Below, in pieces: positions 1-10,632 of a DNA stretch of 64,000 nt (position 1 is the stretch's first letter; each line of letters begins with the position of its first letter). The notes beneath the pieces were generated by a model. That model ran no database searches, was not told the DNA's origin, and saw only the letters and a list, made by a program, of their open reading frames with translations. A program made the translations under genes and the position numbers. Origin of the DNA: Melampsora larici-populina 98AG31 (taxonomy: Eukaryota > Basidiomycota > Pucciniomycetes > Pucciniales > Melampsoraceae); contig NW_006768826.1 of the NCBI RefSeq assembly GCF_000204055.1, positions 332,815-396,814 of the forward strand, given 5' to 3'.

Positions 1-276
1 ATTTTCGGGCCCAATGTAGTGAACTGAGTCCGAGATGAAGCTTGAAGTAAGGCAGGTGTTTCTGGCTTCGCAGGGGCTCTCACTCACGCACAACTCCAAC
101 TTGCTGTGAGTGAATTCGTTCTGTTGTTTGTTTTTTTAGGTAAAATTCACTCAGTTTCAAAATATGTACAATGCATCCAGTTGCAACAAATATTGTAACA
201 AAAAAAAACTTTAAAAAAAAGAGGGGACATCTAGACGTAACATAATCATCTAAAGTAAATATAGCCACTGTTCAAC

Positions 277-1095
277 TCAATCCGATACAACTATTGGACC
301 CAGTTGTTTTTTTTTTCTACCTTTGTTATTAGATTTGACGAATTGCTCATTGAGTTCGATCAAGGGACCCCATGTGTCAAGCCAATGACTCGCGTCCTCG
401 TGGCGATATCGGCGCCATGTTTTACAAAGTCGAGGAACTGGGAGGTTGTCCAACGTCAAATCGAGCTTGAGGGTGCAAAAGTGGAGTGATGCCACGGTTA
501 AAACAATTGGTGGATGCTGATTGGGTCCTGTGAGGTAGGGAAATGTACTCTGGCTAGATGCACCGGGGTCGTAGTATATAACTGGACGCTCAAATGTCGT
601 AGCTATAACGCCACCCCAACCTGGCATGGTGAGCCAGTGCTCTTGCTGCGATACTACATTTTGTTTGCGTGTCCGAAGGCGGTTCAAACCTTCGGCGCGC
701 GGCTGAGGCAGTGTGTCGTCAGAAAATAGTTGAGGATAGATCTCTACCGTCTTGACCATGCTCTGGCGTATATCGAGCCACTCGTCTTGAGACCGCCCAA
801 GGGCTACCGCAATGGCGCGAAAGCCACAGTGTCCATCCGGCTCTACTTCGCATACATCGAGAATAAAGGGTTGCAGCCTCTCCCGGATGCGATATTTCTT
901 CATCAGAGGTGGGAGTTCGCGAGCTCGCTTCCTGGTGATCCTCGTTACTGGTGCAGGTAGTGAGAGGTTTGATGTGGTGGGTGTTGGAGTGGGCAAGGTT
1001 GGAGCAGTGGGAAGGTGTTTGTTGGGTTCGTGTACTGGAAGGATTTTGTTGAATTCTTGGACTTTTGCCTTAGGGTCGGAGATGAGTTCTTCCAT
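277..1095 (-). CDS. OTU-like cysteine protease domain protein (MULE-associated)
   Basis: An uninterrupted 272-residue frame. Residues 1-60 are Pro/Thr-rich and basic. The OTU core starts near residue 70, with a D-G-H-C motif at 87-90 giving the candidate catalytic Asp87 and Cys90, and a downstream L-H-F motif giving candidate His205. The C-terminus is lysine-rich. OTU domains are deubiquitinase-like peptidases and are often captured by MULE-type transposons. The start ATG may be internal, because the FAR1-like half lies upstream on the same strand. Whether this part is still expressed after decay of the upstream half is unknown. Confidence 0.6.
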   Translation of the reverse strand: MEELISDPKAKVQEFNKILPVHEPNKHLPTAPTLPTPTPTTSNLSLPAPVTRITRKRARELPPLMKKYRIRERLQPFILDVCEVEPDGHCGFRAIAVALGRSQDEWLDIRQSMVKTVEIYPQLFSDDTLPQPRAEGLNRLRTRKQNVVSQQEHWLTMPGWGGVIATTFERPVIYYDPGASSQSTFPYLTGPNQHPPIVLTVASLHFCTLKLDLTLDNLPVPRLCKTWRRYRHEDASHWLDTWGPLIELNEQFVKSNNKGRKKKQLGPIVVSD

Positions 1096-1733
1096 ATTGA
1101 AAGTGGAGGTTGTGTTCTCAGTGGGTCCGTAGAAGTCATCGACAAGGCTATCGATCTTGAAGCAGTTGAATGTTAGTACATGTTATATTGGTCCTGGTGC
1201 ATGAAACTTGACATACATATTTGTTTGTAGGGTAGGGAGATGTGGCAGGATTTGTTTTCTCAGGGGAAAACATGCTTTCACCTAGTAAACATCCAATGTT
1301 GACCTATGATGTACAGATAATAAAACATTTGAAATGATGGAGTAAAATGCTTGTCAGTGGGTTATGCCTTGAGTAGCATATGTATCGACTGTAGCTGCAC
1401 GACTCACGGGTTCATTGAAAGTGTCGGGATGTGTAGCATTATCAATTTTGTAGTGGTTTGGAGAGTCTGGGCTGTTCAGGAACAGCATTTGCATATCAGA
1501 CTGCTATCAAAGGTATAAGATGGTTATGATAAGCCTGGCTGGATTAGTTTTAAACAGTGGAGCTTGCTTACTGCCATGTGGAGTGTGGTGGTGTCTGGGG
1601 AATCGCTTTCAATGACAGGCATATCGATTTCAATATTGGTTGACCGATTCTGTGATGGGTCGGGGCTAAGAGCTGTTGTGGGTCCCTTGATTTGGTCATT
1701 AAGAATCGAATGGATTTTGATGATAGCAATTTG

Positions 1734-2148
1734 TCAACGGTGAGGAGTCAAAGCGTGTAAACGTGCGGAAACGGATGCAATGGTGGAATCGAGTGAGGCG
1801 TCAAGAGGTGTATGTTGTTCTATTGGAGGTGCGACGACAGCAGGTACCAGAGATTTGTCCTTCTTGCTGGGTTGTTTGCGAGGCTTGACATTGGGGTCGG
1901 GGGGGGTGATTATGACCAAGGTGGGTATGAATAAGTAGCCAATTGCCTGTATCGGGGAAAAATCGACCGTTGAGCTTGAATGGGCAGTCGATCCTGACAG
2001 ACTTAGTGGTTCCAGGTGCAACGGAGCCAGATGGGTAACCAGCTCGGTAGCATTCATAATGAATCAAGTTACTCCCGCTGTGGGAGTTTCCTATCCTCAT
2101 TCAATAGCCGTGCTGAATGGCGTCGAAGTCTAGAACGTAATCGTCCAT
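1734..2148 (-). pseudogene. FAR1/WRKY-GCM1-like zinc-domain fragment, broken
   Basis: The fragment begins MDDYVLDFDA and contains the family's CPFKLNGRF, GNWLL and HTHLGHNHP landmarks. The last supplies the two histidines of the C2H2-like zinc site. A TGA at 2101-2103 interrupts the frame 15 codons in. The reading frame then shifts at the 8-G homopolymer 1899-1906, after which the other frame continues with a Lys/Pro linker to a stop at 1734. Two independent lesions make it a pseudogene, although a homopolymer error cannot be excluded for the second. Confidence 0.6.
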
Positions 2149-2556
2149 CTTGCTACGATCGGGATGGTTGATCTCAATCACATCGGGGACAGGTAAGATA
2201 TGTTCGATAGGCGTTTGAGAACTCGTTTCCATTGGATCGAACGGTAGTGTAGAAATGGGAGTAAGTGGATTTTGGGTGGCTGAATTGAGCGAGGAGTGTT
2301 GAGGTAGTGCGAGGTTGATCTTGAGGTAGTAAGTTGGAAGTATGTGAGCGGGGTTGGTGCTGTATGTATGTTGGGAAGCTTGAATGGTCAGATCGTAAGT
2401 TGAGGTGTAAGATAGTGATATGTATGAGGTAGTGAGATGAGAAGATGTGTTCGTGATACTGAATGTCATGCGTGAGTTGGGTAGTATGCTAGTGAGTTCA
2501 GGTGGTGTGCTCGTGAATTTGCTTGTTAGGTAGTGAAATGGGAAGGTGTAGGCGTG

Positions 2557-2656
2557 NNNNNNNNNNNNNNNNNNNNNNNNNNNNNNNNNNNNNNNNNNNN
2601 NNNNNNNNNNNNNNNNNNNNNNNNNNNNNNNNNNNNNNNNNNNNNNNNNNNNNNNN
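2557..2656. other. Assembly gap (100 N)
   Basis: Exactly 100 N, a conventional placeholder for unknown length. It removes the 5' end of the gene that begins visibly at 2657, so that gene's start, any signal peptide and any DLN motif are hidden. Confidence 0.99.
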
Positions 2657-3936
2657 AGAACGGGTACACGTGTTCAAACCAGACTGAAACAGAGATGCAT
2701 CTCCCTCAAGATTTGACTAAATGTCACAGATCAATCCCAAATTCTAATCATGATGAAGAGTTGAAGACCAAGTTGAAAAGTAATGGCACACTGTGCATTT
2801 CAACAGAATGTGCAGACATAAACGCTTTGGTGCCAAGAGTCCACTGGGTACAGCCATCTGCAGAAATAGCTCAGAAAAAGGTGTCGCCCTATGAATCATT
2901 TGGCCCCAGGACACCTTTCAATAATTGTAAAAGTTCACTAATCATAGGCCCAAAGAAAAATGACTCTCTAACAAGCTTGAGGAGATGTGAGAAAGAAAAA
3001 GAGGCAGCTTTCCCTCAACAGTCAACCATGCTTCATAGATGCATCTCAAATTCTAATCATGATCAGCAATTGACAAAGCAACTTACAGACATCCAATGCA
3101 TTGAATCACAAGGTTAGTCAATTATGTGGCTTTAGTGTTTGTACAAAGTCAACTCACATCTTACATCCTTGTATGTGTATGTGGCTTCACACAAAATATT
3201 CATAATTTCAAAAGGATATTGTACACAGGCTGAGGCAACAGCAAAAGAATACAAGGAAGATAGGTTGTGCAATGAGTCACTTGCATCAACTTCTAATGGC
3301 AGAAGTCCACTAAAAGGTTCTGAAACCAGGGAAATCAAAGACATGAGTACACCAATGAATTTGGAAGATCCCAACAGGGACCATGATAACAACCATGATC
3401 CCCAAGAAGCTCACAGAAATCTGACTCAAGAGCACAAGGATTTCACCGGCAGTGTTGAAGAAATTGCCAATATAACTCAAGAACATTTAATAAATAAGCA
3501 AGCTGAATTCAGAAGAAAGGTAGTAGATTGGTATAGAGATAATGGTGTTTCCCAGGAAAAAACAGCCAGACATTTTGAAATTAATCCAAGAACTGTAAGA
3601 AAATTTATAGCTGCAGTCAGATTGCTAGATACACAAAAGGCCTCCAGGTCTACCTTACCAAAAGATCATATGACAAACAAAGTGTCTGAGTACCCAGAAG
3701 AGTATAAAAGATGGGCAGTAAAATGGCATTTTGAGCATGGACTTTCCCCGAAAGACAGTGCTCTTGCTCTTGAAATCCCTACCTCTACCTTAAGATCTTG
3801 GTTGCACATCTTCAAACCTGGAAGCACCTCAAAACTCAACAAATATCAACTGATTCAACAGAAGTACAAAAGAAGAATGAAATCATACTCTAACACAAAG
3901 AAATGGAGGAGGGGAACAGGAGGACAAATTCATTGA
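2657..3936 (+). CDS. Tandem helix-turn-helix protein, 5' end lost in gap
   Basis: Two exons are inferred: gap to 3112, then about 3248 to 3936 (donor AAG/GTTAGT at 3113; the acceptor was chosen to keep frame and is tentative). Exon 1 holds two diverged copies of a Pro-Gln...Ser-Asn-His-Asp module. Exon 2 has an acidic linker, then HTH1 (core KVVDWYRDNG...TARHF...TVRKF) and HTH2 (core RWAVKWHFEHGLS...TLRSW), followed by a basic tail with YKRRMK and KKWRRG clusters that could be nuclear localisation signals. The HTHs resemble Psq/transposase-type DNA-binding domains, but no transposase catalytic core follows. Exon 1 aligns by eye with the secreted gene at 5106-6103, making these relatives. Function is unknown; a DNA-binding nuclear role is inference. 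Confidence 0.6.
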
Positions 3937-5105
3937 ACTCTGGATTGGCATGACTAGTGAGGTGATGGCCAGGTCATAAGGTATCAAGGTATGTGATCTT
4001 GGGCCAGCCAAAGATCTTGAAGTTAGAGACTGTAGTTTTAGATTTGGTTCAAGATGGTTGATGCAGAATGTTTGGCTATGGAGGATTCTTAGTGAGTGGT
4101 GTTGCAAAGAAACAGCGGGAAATCTCACTAGGTTGATTGATTCATCTTTTGAAATCTGATTTGTTTCCCTTGTTGAAAATAATCTCTCTATGTAGGTGTT
4201 TTCTTTACCTTTGTGAAGTTGGTCCTATAAAACATGTACTTTTCCTTTTGATAAAATTAATGGTCTCTCTTGAGTTTCAGTTTTGCTTTGATGTATATAA
4301 GAATTCATGCTATCCACTCTAAGATCATCCATACACGGTGTGCTCTTTAGGAATTCCTTTAAGCTTTTAGTCAGTTATTTTTTTACCTATGTTGTCTGTT
4401 GTGGTGGTATCTTGATATTTCTTTGATAAAAAGTCACCTTTAGATCTGACCTCTTCACAGATCTCTTTGATCCTTCGGATTATTTATGCTCCGTAACTGC
4501 ATACCAGCGTGAAAACTTTGCCTTGTAAAATGGTACAAAACAGAATCAACTCCTTCATGATCCATATCATCTTGTTTGTAATCCTCAATGTTAATTCCCT
4601 CCCACTAGCTGAAATTCTTCTCTGAATGACTGTGGTCTGTTTGTTTAATGAACACAGCTTTTCCTGTGTTGACTATGGTATGTTGCAAGATTCAAGCTGT
4701 GGCTTCAGAGCGCCATAAACCTCCAATCAGCATCTGATTGTGTCAGTGAACCACAATTTCTCCTCATGAAACAATTTTGACATTTTTAACTTTTGCCACA
4801 CTGTTCTTCATTTTTTATCAAGATTCAGAGCTGATACTGTCTGACAGTGTCCAATGACTCAACAGAAGCACAGCTGGAACATGTGTCAGTGATATAAGAC
4901 GTGCCTTAAGTTATATGATGTATCAGCAACCTACTTGACTTCCACACACAGGAGCTTGGTCAACTCGTTTGGCATGTGAAGATAGCTTTTTAGAGCGAGA
5001 CCAGGAAATCAACTGAGCCAATCTCTTTACTTGCAGTTGAAAATTGCTTGAAGCTTCTGACCATTGGCCACTCCACCCAATATTTGCAAAGAGCATCACA
5101 CCATC
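3937..5105. other. Intergenic, nothing recognised
   Basis: AT-rich sequence between the tandem-HTH gene and the secreted gene. Only short spurious frames on both strands. No RNA gene, terminal repeat or conserved domain seen. The right part presumably carries the promoter of the gene starting at 5106. Confidence 0.5.
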
Positions 5106-6103
5106 ATGATGCTGAATCAAGGAAAGCTTTCGATCGTTTTTTTGCTCCTCAAGGGTTTTTGTGACGCATTCGCCGCAGGGGAAAATGAAGGCGAGGCTTT
5201 ACAAAGCATGAGTGGCAGGATACTTAATTTTGATCTCAATGCACCGCCGCCACCAGACATAGACGAAACAAAAATAGAGACGAATGCGATGAAAGATCCG
5301 ATTCATAATCGTCACGACAAAAGTGTTAGTCTAAATGCAGGACTGGAACATATCACTGCCCAAAATTCAAGCCCAATACCTCGACCATCTGTCCGGACTT
5401 CTGATTTCAAAATGTGTGACCAAAGGTCAAACCAACCACAAGCTGGCATGGAAGAAAAAAAATCTGGCGGTCCTGATATCTCAAATTCATGCAGAATCCC
5501 CGCCCGCGAAGCCAAGACACGCTTGTTAACAGAACTCTATGAATCAGAGGAAGTTTGGGGTAAGAGTGTTCCCGGGTCAAAACGTATGAGGATTTGTTCC
5601 GAGGGATTGTCTTCCGAAATGTTTGAAATTTCATCAAGTGACAATTTGAAGACGAGTCAGCCTGGAACAAGCCCGGGGAGATCTGCGAAAAGTACTACGG
5701 AAATGCATTCTCCTCAAGGCGTGACTGAACTTCAGGATTCTATCTCAAATCATATCCCCAGTCGTGTCCGAGAGTCAAACAGAAAGTATCCTCAGATCTT
5801 TGTATCAGAAGGTTAGCAATTTCAGCAACCTCAGCTTTGTTGCAAAGAAAGGTCAATTCTTACGCCTGTCTTTTGAATTTTATACATCCAGACTTGGACA
5901 AAGATGCTTTGCCACCCAAGGAGTTAAAGCAAGAGTTGCCTCATAAACTTCTTGCTTTGACTGCTAGCACGAGCAGTCCCGCAAGTCTCGAAAGACCGTC
6001 AATTTTTGAGATCAAGACCCGGATGGGTTTGCAAGAGGAGTTGACAGAGCCTGATTGGGACTGCTCTGAAACTCAAGACACTGGTGCTCTATATACATCA
6101 TGA
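5106..6103 (+). CDS. Predicted secreted protein with DLNxxP (EAR-type) motif; candidate effector
   Basis: Exons 5106-5811 and 5892-6103 (80-bp intron, phase 1) give 305 residues. I chose the ATG at 5106 (another follows at 5109) because it starts a classic signal peptide: Lys, a hydrophobic stretch (SIVFLLL) and a likely cleavage after AFA near residue 23. Residues 43-48 read DLNAPP, an exact match to the plant EAR repression motif DLNxxP. The rest is Ser/Pro-rich and low-complexity, with a small basic patch (SKRMR) and no transmembrane segment. The exon-1 end and linker align with the tandem-HTH gene upstream, and a damaged HTH tail lies downstream (6693-7030), so this copy probably lost its DNA-binding half. 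Host-directed function is inference. Confidence 0.6.
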
Positions 6104-6692
6104 TGTTCCTATGGCTAGCAGTGTTGAAGACTTTGCACATATAAGCAACAAAACAAATTGAGATTTATAATATCTTTATTATTGCAGCAACAAAACACAA
6201 ATATGCTGAAACAACTCAAACAAGAAATCAGTAAAAGAGAAAAACATTTCAAGAGAATCTGAAGAACATATATGAATCATTCATACCTAAAACAAGATCA
6301 ACACAAATATGTACTTGGTGAAAGAAACTAATTCAGGATCAAGGAGATTCCCACTATCTCTATCAAAGAAGAAATGATAATATATGTTTCTGTATTTAGA
6401 GTCTTATGATGTGATGTCTTATAGATTGAAAAAAAGATTGATGTCAATAAAACTATGAAATGATAAATCTGACCACAAACAAGAAATGAAAGGGAAAACC
6501 TAACAGGACAAAACATCGCACAAAATTTTAAAGGAAAGTCTACCAAATATACAATAACACAAATGGAAAGTATAACAAACAGATACTCAGATATATGTGA
6601 TTGTTCTGTGATCATATAGAAGTATTGGTAGGTATTTGATTTATTGTATGTCAATGATTTTAAATAAGCTCCCATCTCAAGAAGAGAACTAA
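6104..6692. other. Decayed linker and likely insertion between gene and its HTH tail
   Basis: Just after the stop at 6101-6103, another frame reads SSVEDFAHIS, matching GSVEEIANIT in the linker of the tandem-HTH gene. The ancestral frame therefore continued here. Homology resumes only at about 6693. The roughly 540 bp between is AT-rich, lacks readable domains and probably includes inserted DNA. I could not define insertion borders. Confidence 0.45.
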
Positions 6693-7030
6693 ACTGAGAG
6701 AAACCAGGATGGACTGGTATAGGAAACATGGCCATGACAAGGAAAAAACAGCAAATCATTTCAATATCAATGTGCGGTCAATATACAGATTTGTCAAAGC
6801 AGCTGAGAGGCAAGAAGCATCCATATCTAATGAAGTGAGAGGCAGGAAGCATCTAGACCAAATGAAGTGAGAGGCAAGAAGCATACAGATCAAATGAAGT
6901 GGCAGTCACAATGGAAACTAGAGCTACATATCCAAAGGACTTTCAAAAACGGGCTGTAAAGTGGCATTTTGAAAATGGACTAACAAGAAGGGAAACCAGC
7001 ATTGCTCTGTGAATCCCTTACTATAACATA
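6693..7030 (+). pseudogene. Broken tandem-HTH tail, paralog of 3139-3936
   Basis: Reading frames recover HTH1 (MDWYRKHGHDKEKTANHF, then VRSIYRFVKAAER) and HTH2 (RAVKWHFENGLTRRETSIAL). They align residue for residue with both HTHs of the gene ending at 3936. A TGA follows the linker repeats and another follows SIAL, so the segment cannot encode the domain pair intact. It sits directly behind the secreted DLNxxP gene on the same strand, as expected for the decayed 3' half of that gene. Confidence 0.65.
6811..6903 (+). repeat. Three short tandem repeats (about 31 bp each)
   Basis: The phrase GAAGCAT...AATGAAGTG is repeated three times in a row with few substitutions, in the linker between the two decayed HTH domains. 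Probably replication slippage after the copy became non-functional. Confidence 0.6.
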
Positions 7031-7132
7031 GGCAACTGGTCAAAAAAAAATCCTGAAATCAAACAGAGATCCCAAAAAAACATGTTGAAGTCAATTAGGC
7101 ATGGATTAAAAAGAGGATACAAAGAAAAAATG

Positions 7133-7691
7133 TAAACTTAACAAAGTCCCACACTTGCCCCTTGCAAGTTGTCAAGCAAGGGACTTACGCCAGACTCACA
7201 CAAAGTCATTGCTCACCAATAAAAACATTTTAAGGAGCTTCCTTGCAGGCCGGCTACACATCTCCCTGATTACCACATGGTGCAAGAAAATTTGTGTGTA
7301 TTCCTCTGGCACATACAGTACACTATCATTTCCCAAGGAAGTTGAGTCCCTCTTGCCTAAGAAGTGTCTCAAAGACTGGTCTTTTATGGTATATCACACA
7401 TGTAATGTCCTTCTCAAGTCTAAATATTTGGCCTTTGAAACCCAATCTTCAAGCCAGTTTTAGTGCAAGAAGGAATGGACTTCCTTGACAAAAAATAGCA
7501 CAAAATATGTGCAAGAACTCAGCACACACTTTTTGTCTTTGCTCTAGAAAAGAATCTTTGGTAGGAGATCTTCTGGAGGGATTGCAAGAATCACTCCTGC
7601 AAAAGATCTGACAGTGAGCAATCAGTCTGTGCAAGTTTGGTGTAAGTCCCTTTCCTGAGTTACCCCAAGGGCAAAGGACTTGATTAAGTTT
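7133..7691. mobile_element. Inverted-repeat (foldback/MITE-like) element
   Basis: The left end (TAAACTTAACAAAGTC...) and right end (...GGACTTGATTAAGTTTA) are inverted copies. The arms contain AAGGGACTTAC and a T-GCTCAC block in opposite orientation, and weaker complementarity continues inward past 80 bp. About 559 bp, no convincing coding frame. The bases flanking the ends allow a TA duplication, but this is not decisive. Arms are about 75-80% identical, indicating age. Confidence 0.55.
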
Positions 7692-8801
7692 AGAAGAAAT
7701 GGGTGAAAACATAGCTCAGATTCCACATTGGCACAAGTATAGACAGGTGACATGCAGCCCCAAGTTGCTGAGTACAGTATATCTTGACCGCAAGGTATTT
7801 GATGCAATTATTTAGACACTACTTCCAATTTTTGCCAAACTTCCTCTTTTGAGCTGGTCAATTTTTAGTCACCGGTCACACTCTTTCATCCTAGATTCTC
7901 TCCCTCCCTGCTGTCTTGAATTTCCGCAATCTCAGTGAAGGCCCTACCAATTATAGCTACTGTGTGGTACAACAGACTTCAGAATCAGAAAACCTCAATA
8001 TTACCATCTCTTTCTTCAGAACCCCAATTGTTTATCGTGCGCGCCTCATGATCACTGTAAGGAGCTCAAAATAAAGTCAGACAACTAACCTGACTATTTC
8101 TCAGCCGACCATATTAATAACATACTCCTTACCTTGCAATTGCATCATTTAATCCCATAAATCCTTGAGGGCTTCATGTCTTGGGGAACCGTGTCTTGTG
8201 ATATTTATCTGTTCAAGGCCACCAATATATCCCTGTAACTTGAATTGATCCTGCAGGCTCCAGATTACAACTCTCCTAGCATCATGATTTGAGCATCATT
8301 GGAAATTCCAGCTTTTTTCTATTGGGGATGTGCAACTGCTCCCTACCACTTATGAGTTTCATGTTCGGGAGCGTAAATGATATTTTTGGGTGCTCATCGA
8401 CTACATATAAGAGCCATTATTTTCCCCAGTCATCTGGTGGTTGTGTGCTTCGAAGTCCGTTTATGACTTCAGGAAGTTCAGCTTGTGCCGTCAAAATATA
8501 ACCTGTTTAATCCCATAGCTGAATCGAGTTAACACCATACCGGTGACCACCGATTTGAAATTCCGCAGTGACTGTCGATGTGAATTTTTGGAATTGTATC
8601 GTTTCATTTGACGACACAACTTTTGTCATCCCGCCCTATCCAACTCAACAACAAAAAGTCAACATCGCTGCTGTATATTCTCACAAGAGTTGACAAAGAA
8701 CAAGATAGAACTGATTTACGTTTAAATGTTGAGGTTCGCATAAGAAATATCTAGATCCAAGCAAGCTTCAAGTCGGAATTTAAATTCACACTCATTTCAA
8801 A
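7692..8801. other. Intergenic; upstream region of the mS45 gene
   Basis: No gene or repeat recognised. The part nearest 8802 should contain the promoter and 5' UTR of the mitoribosomal gene. No clear TATA element was identified. Confidence 0.5.
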
Positions 8802-10632
8802 ATGTTTCCAATCCCTTCTACCAGCACACGGCAAAACCTGATCCGAAATACTTATCGACATGCTCAACTTAATCTCGTATCTAATAGACTGATCTCAATA
8901 AATGCTCAAACAAAAGATCTTACGAAACCAGAAGGAACTGAAGATGATGATGATTTGCTTTCTAGTCTGACAAAAAGAAGAGGTGGAAGAGCAAACAAAG
9001 GTGGAGCCAAGATGAGTCCCATAGAATGGCTAAATAGTGAAGAAGGACGTAGGTTTCGAGATCCGGTGATCGGTGGTACAAACTGGTTAGGTGATGATGT
9101 GGTGAGTTTGATATATCTATCAACTTGAATGAAGAATGACTCAAGTCTGGTTTACTTTTGTTTTGTCAAAAAGCCATTCCCAACAAACCCGTGGTTCAAA
9201 CCTAAGGCACCTTTGTGGGATGGTGTTCGAACAAAAGTGTACGAATCGTTCAAAAGTCGAGTCAATTCAATGCCACCCAACGATCCCAACATGTCACTCG
9301 CTCAAACTAAAATTCAAGAACAAATCTTAATTCGACAAACATCCGAACAATGGGGTATCTCCAAAGATCGAATTTCTGCTATCATCAAATTAAAAGCTTT
9401 AGAAGAATCATGGTCACTTCCAAATCAATCAAATCAAGAACCTCAAAAAGTACTCCAATTGAACTTTGAAAAAGGAATGGAAAATGTATTAGGTGTTAAT
9501 CGTAATTTGTCTAAGATAGTAGATGAAGATGTGAATGAATTCTCCAATAGGAAGTTGATGAAGAAATCAAAATTCTTTGGATTCGAATTTGTTCCTCTCG
9601 ATTCACCAATTCCCGAATCACCTATCATTCACGAAACAAGTGCTGAGGGAAGTAGTGATTCCAAGCCAAGGCGTCAAAAGTATCAAGAAGACGACATTCC
9701 TTCACCAGAAAGGGTGAGTTGTTTGAAAGGATATCTCTCTTGTCATCTCTCAGAACCATCATTCTCATATCGAACATTTGTATCTGGATGATTTGCAGCA
9801 CATATACGGAGAAGATGGTGTACCTCGACCTCCTTCCTGTTACATCTCCAATCCACCGAAAAAAGTCCCCATGGTCTTCACAGACGTCTCCAATTTCCCA
9901 CGCCAACCCAAACCAATCTCAAAACGAAAAGCCAAACATTTCCCTCGGAGTTCTATACTCTCACCCTACTCTCAATCAGATTCGACTCCTTCTCATCCCC
10001 ATTCAAGACACCAACGTCGCTCTAATTCTACATTAGCATCAATGTCAGTTCGGATAGCAGATGGAGATCTTGCATACCCTTCTAGCACTTCTAGAATCTC
10101 TCAAAGTAACTCACTCTCTGATGAACATAAAGAAGTGGTTTCTGAACTCTTGAGAAAGTTCAAAGGATGTTCAAGTTCAGAAGCTGGAATGAAGATGTTA
10201 GATGAATTCAAATTCGATTCAAGTCCATTAAACAATGAATCAATCAAAGAAATGGTACTCTTAAGAGCAGGTGGTTTATCATTTCGAGAATCAATGGGAA
10301 ATTGGAATAATGATTTATCAAAGACTCAAGATCTTCAACCTAGTTTAAAAGGAGATGAACAAGCGATTCAAAGTATGAAATATCAAATGATCAAATCAAT
10401 CTATATGAAAAAACTTGAACTTAATCAAGCTGGACGATTACTCTTACCTGAAAAAGTTAGAAGTAAGCAAGAGAAAGATTTTAGTATTGTACAGCAAAGT
10501 GTTTCTTCCGTTCTGCCTCAAGTTCAACAAGTTAAGTTAAGAAAAGGTGATCGATTATTAAAACAATGTATGAAGGGTCCAGCTGGAAGGATGAAACAGC
10601 GTCAACTTCTCAAAGCTCAAAAGTCATTGTAA
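8802..10632 (+). CDS. Mitochondrial ribosomal small-subunit protein mS45 (MRPS35/Bot1-like)
   Basis: Exons 8802-9101, 9174-9713 and 9799-10632, all phase 0, encode 557 residues. The N-terminus is basic and Ser/Thr/Asn-rich, as in a mitochondrial presequence. The family core includes a Lys/Arg/Gly-rich segment, SPIEWLNSEEG, GGTNWLGDD, then FPTNPWFKPKAPLWD across the first splice. This matches the eukaryotic mitochondrial regulator family (yeast Mrps35, fission yeast Bot1), a fungal mitoribosomal small-subunit component. The long C-terminal part is charged and ends in a basic stretch. Introns of 72 and 85 bp are typical of the window. Expected location is the mitochondrial matrix. Confidence 0.8.

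Larger units (their letters stand above)
277..2148 (-). mobile_element. Decayed Mutator-like (MULE) element remnant
   Basis: On the minus strand a FAR1/WRKY-GCM1-type zinc domain (2148 down to about 1900) is followed by a charged linker and an OTU-type cysteine protease domain (1095-277). This order resembles MULE-derived proteins, but no MULE transposase DDE domain is recognisable. The upstream part carries an in-frame TGA (2101-2103) and a frameshift at an 8-G run (1899-1906). I could read no conserved domain in 1146-1733; it may contain introns or deleted transposase sequence. No terminal inverted repeats were found, so the element boundaries are only those of the coding remnants. Confidence 0.55.
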
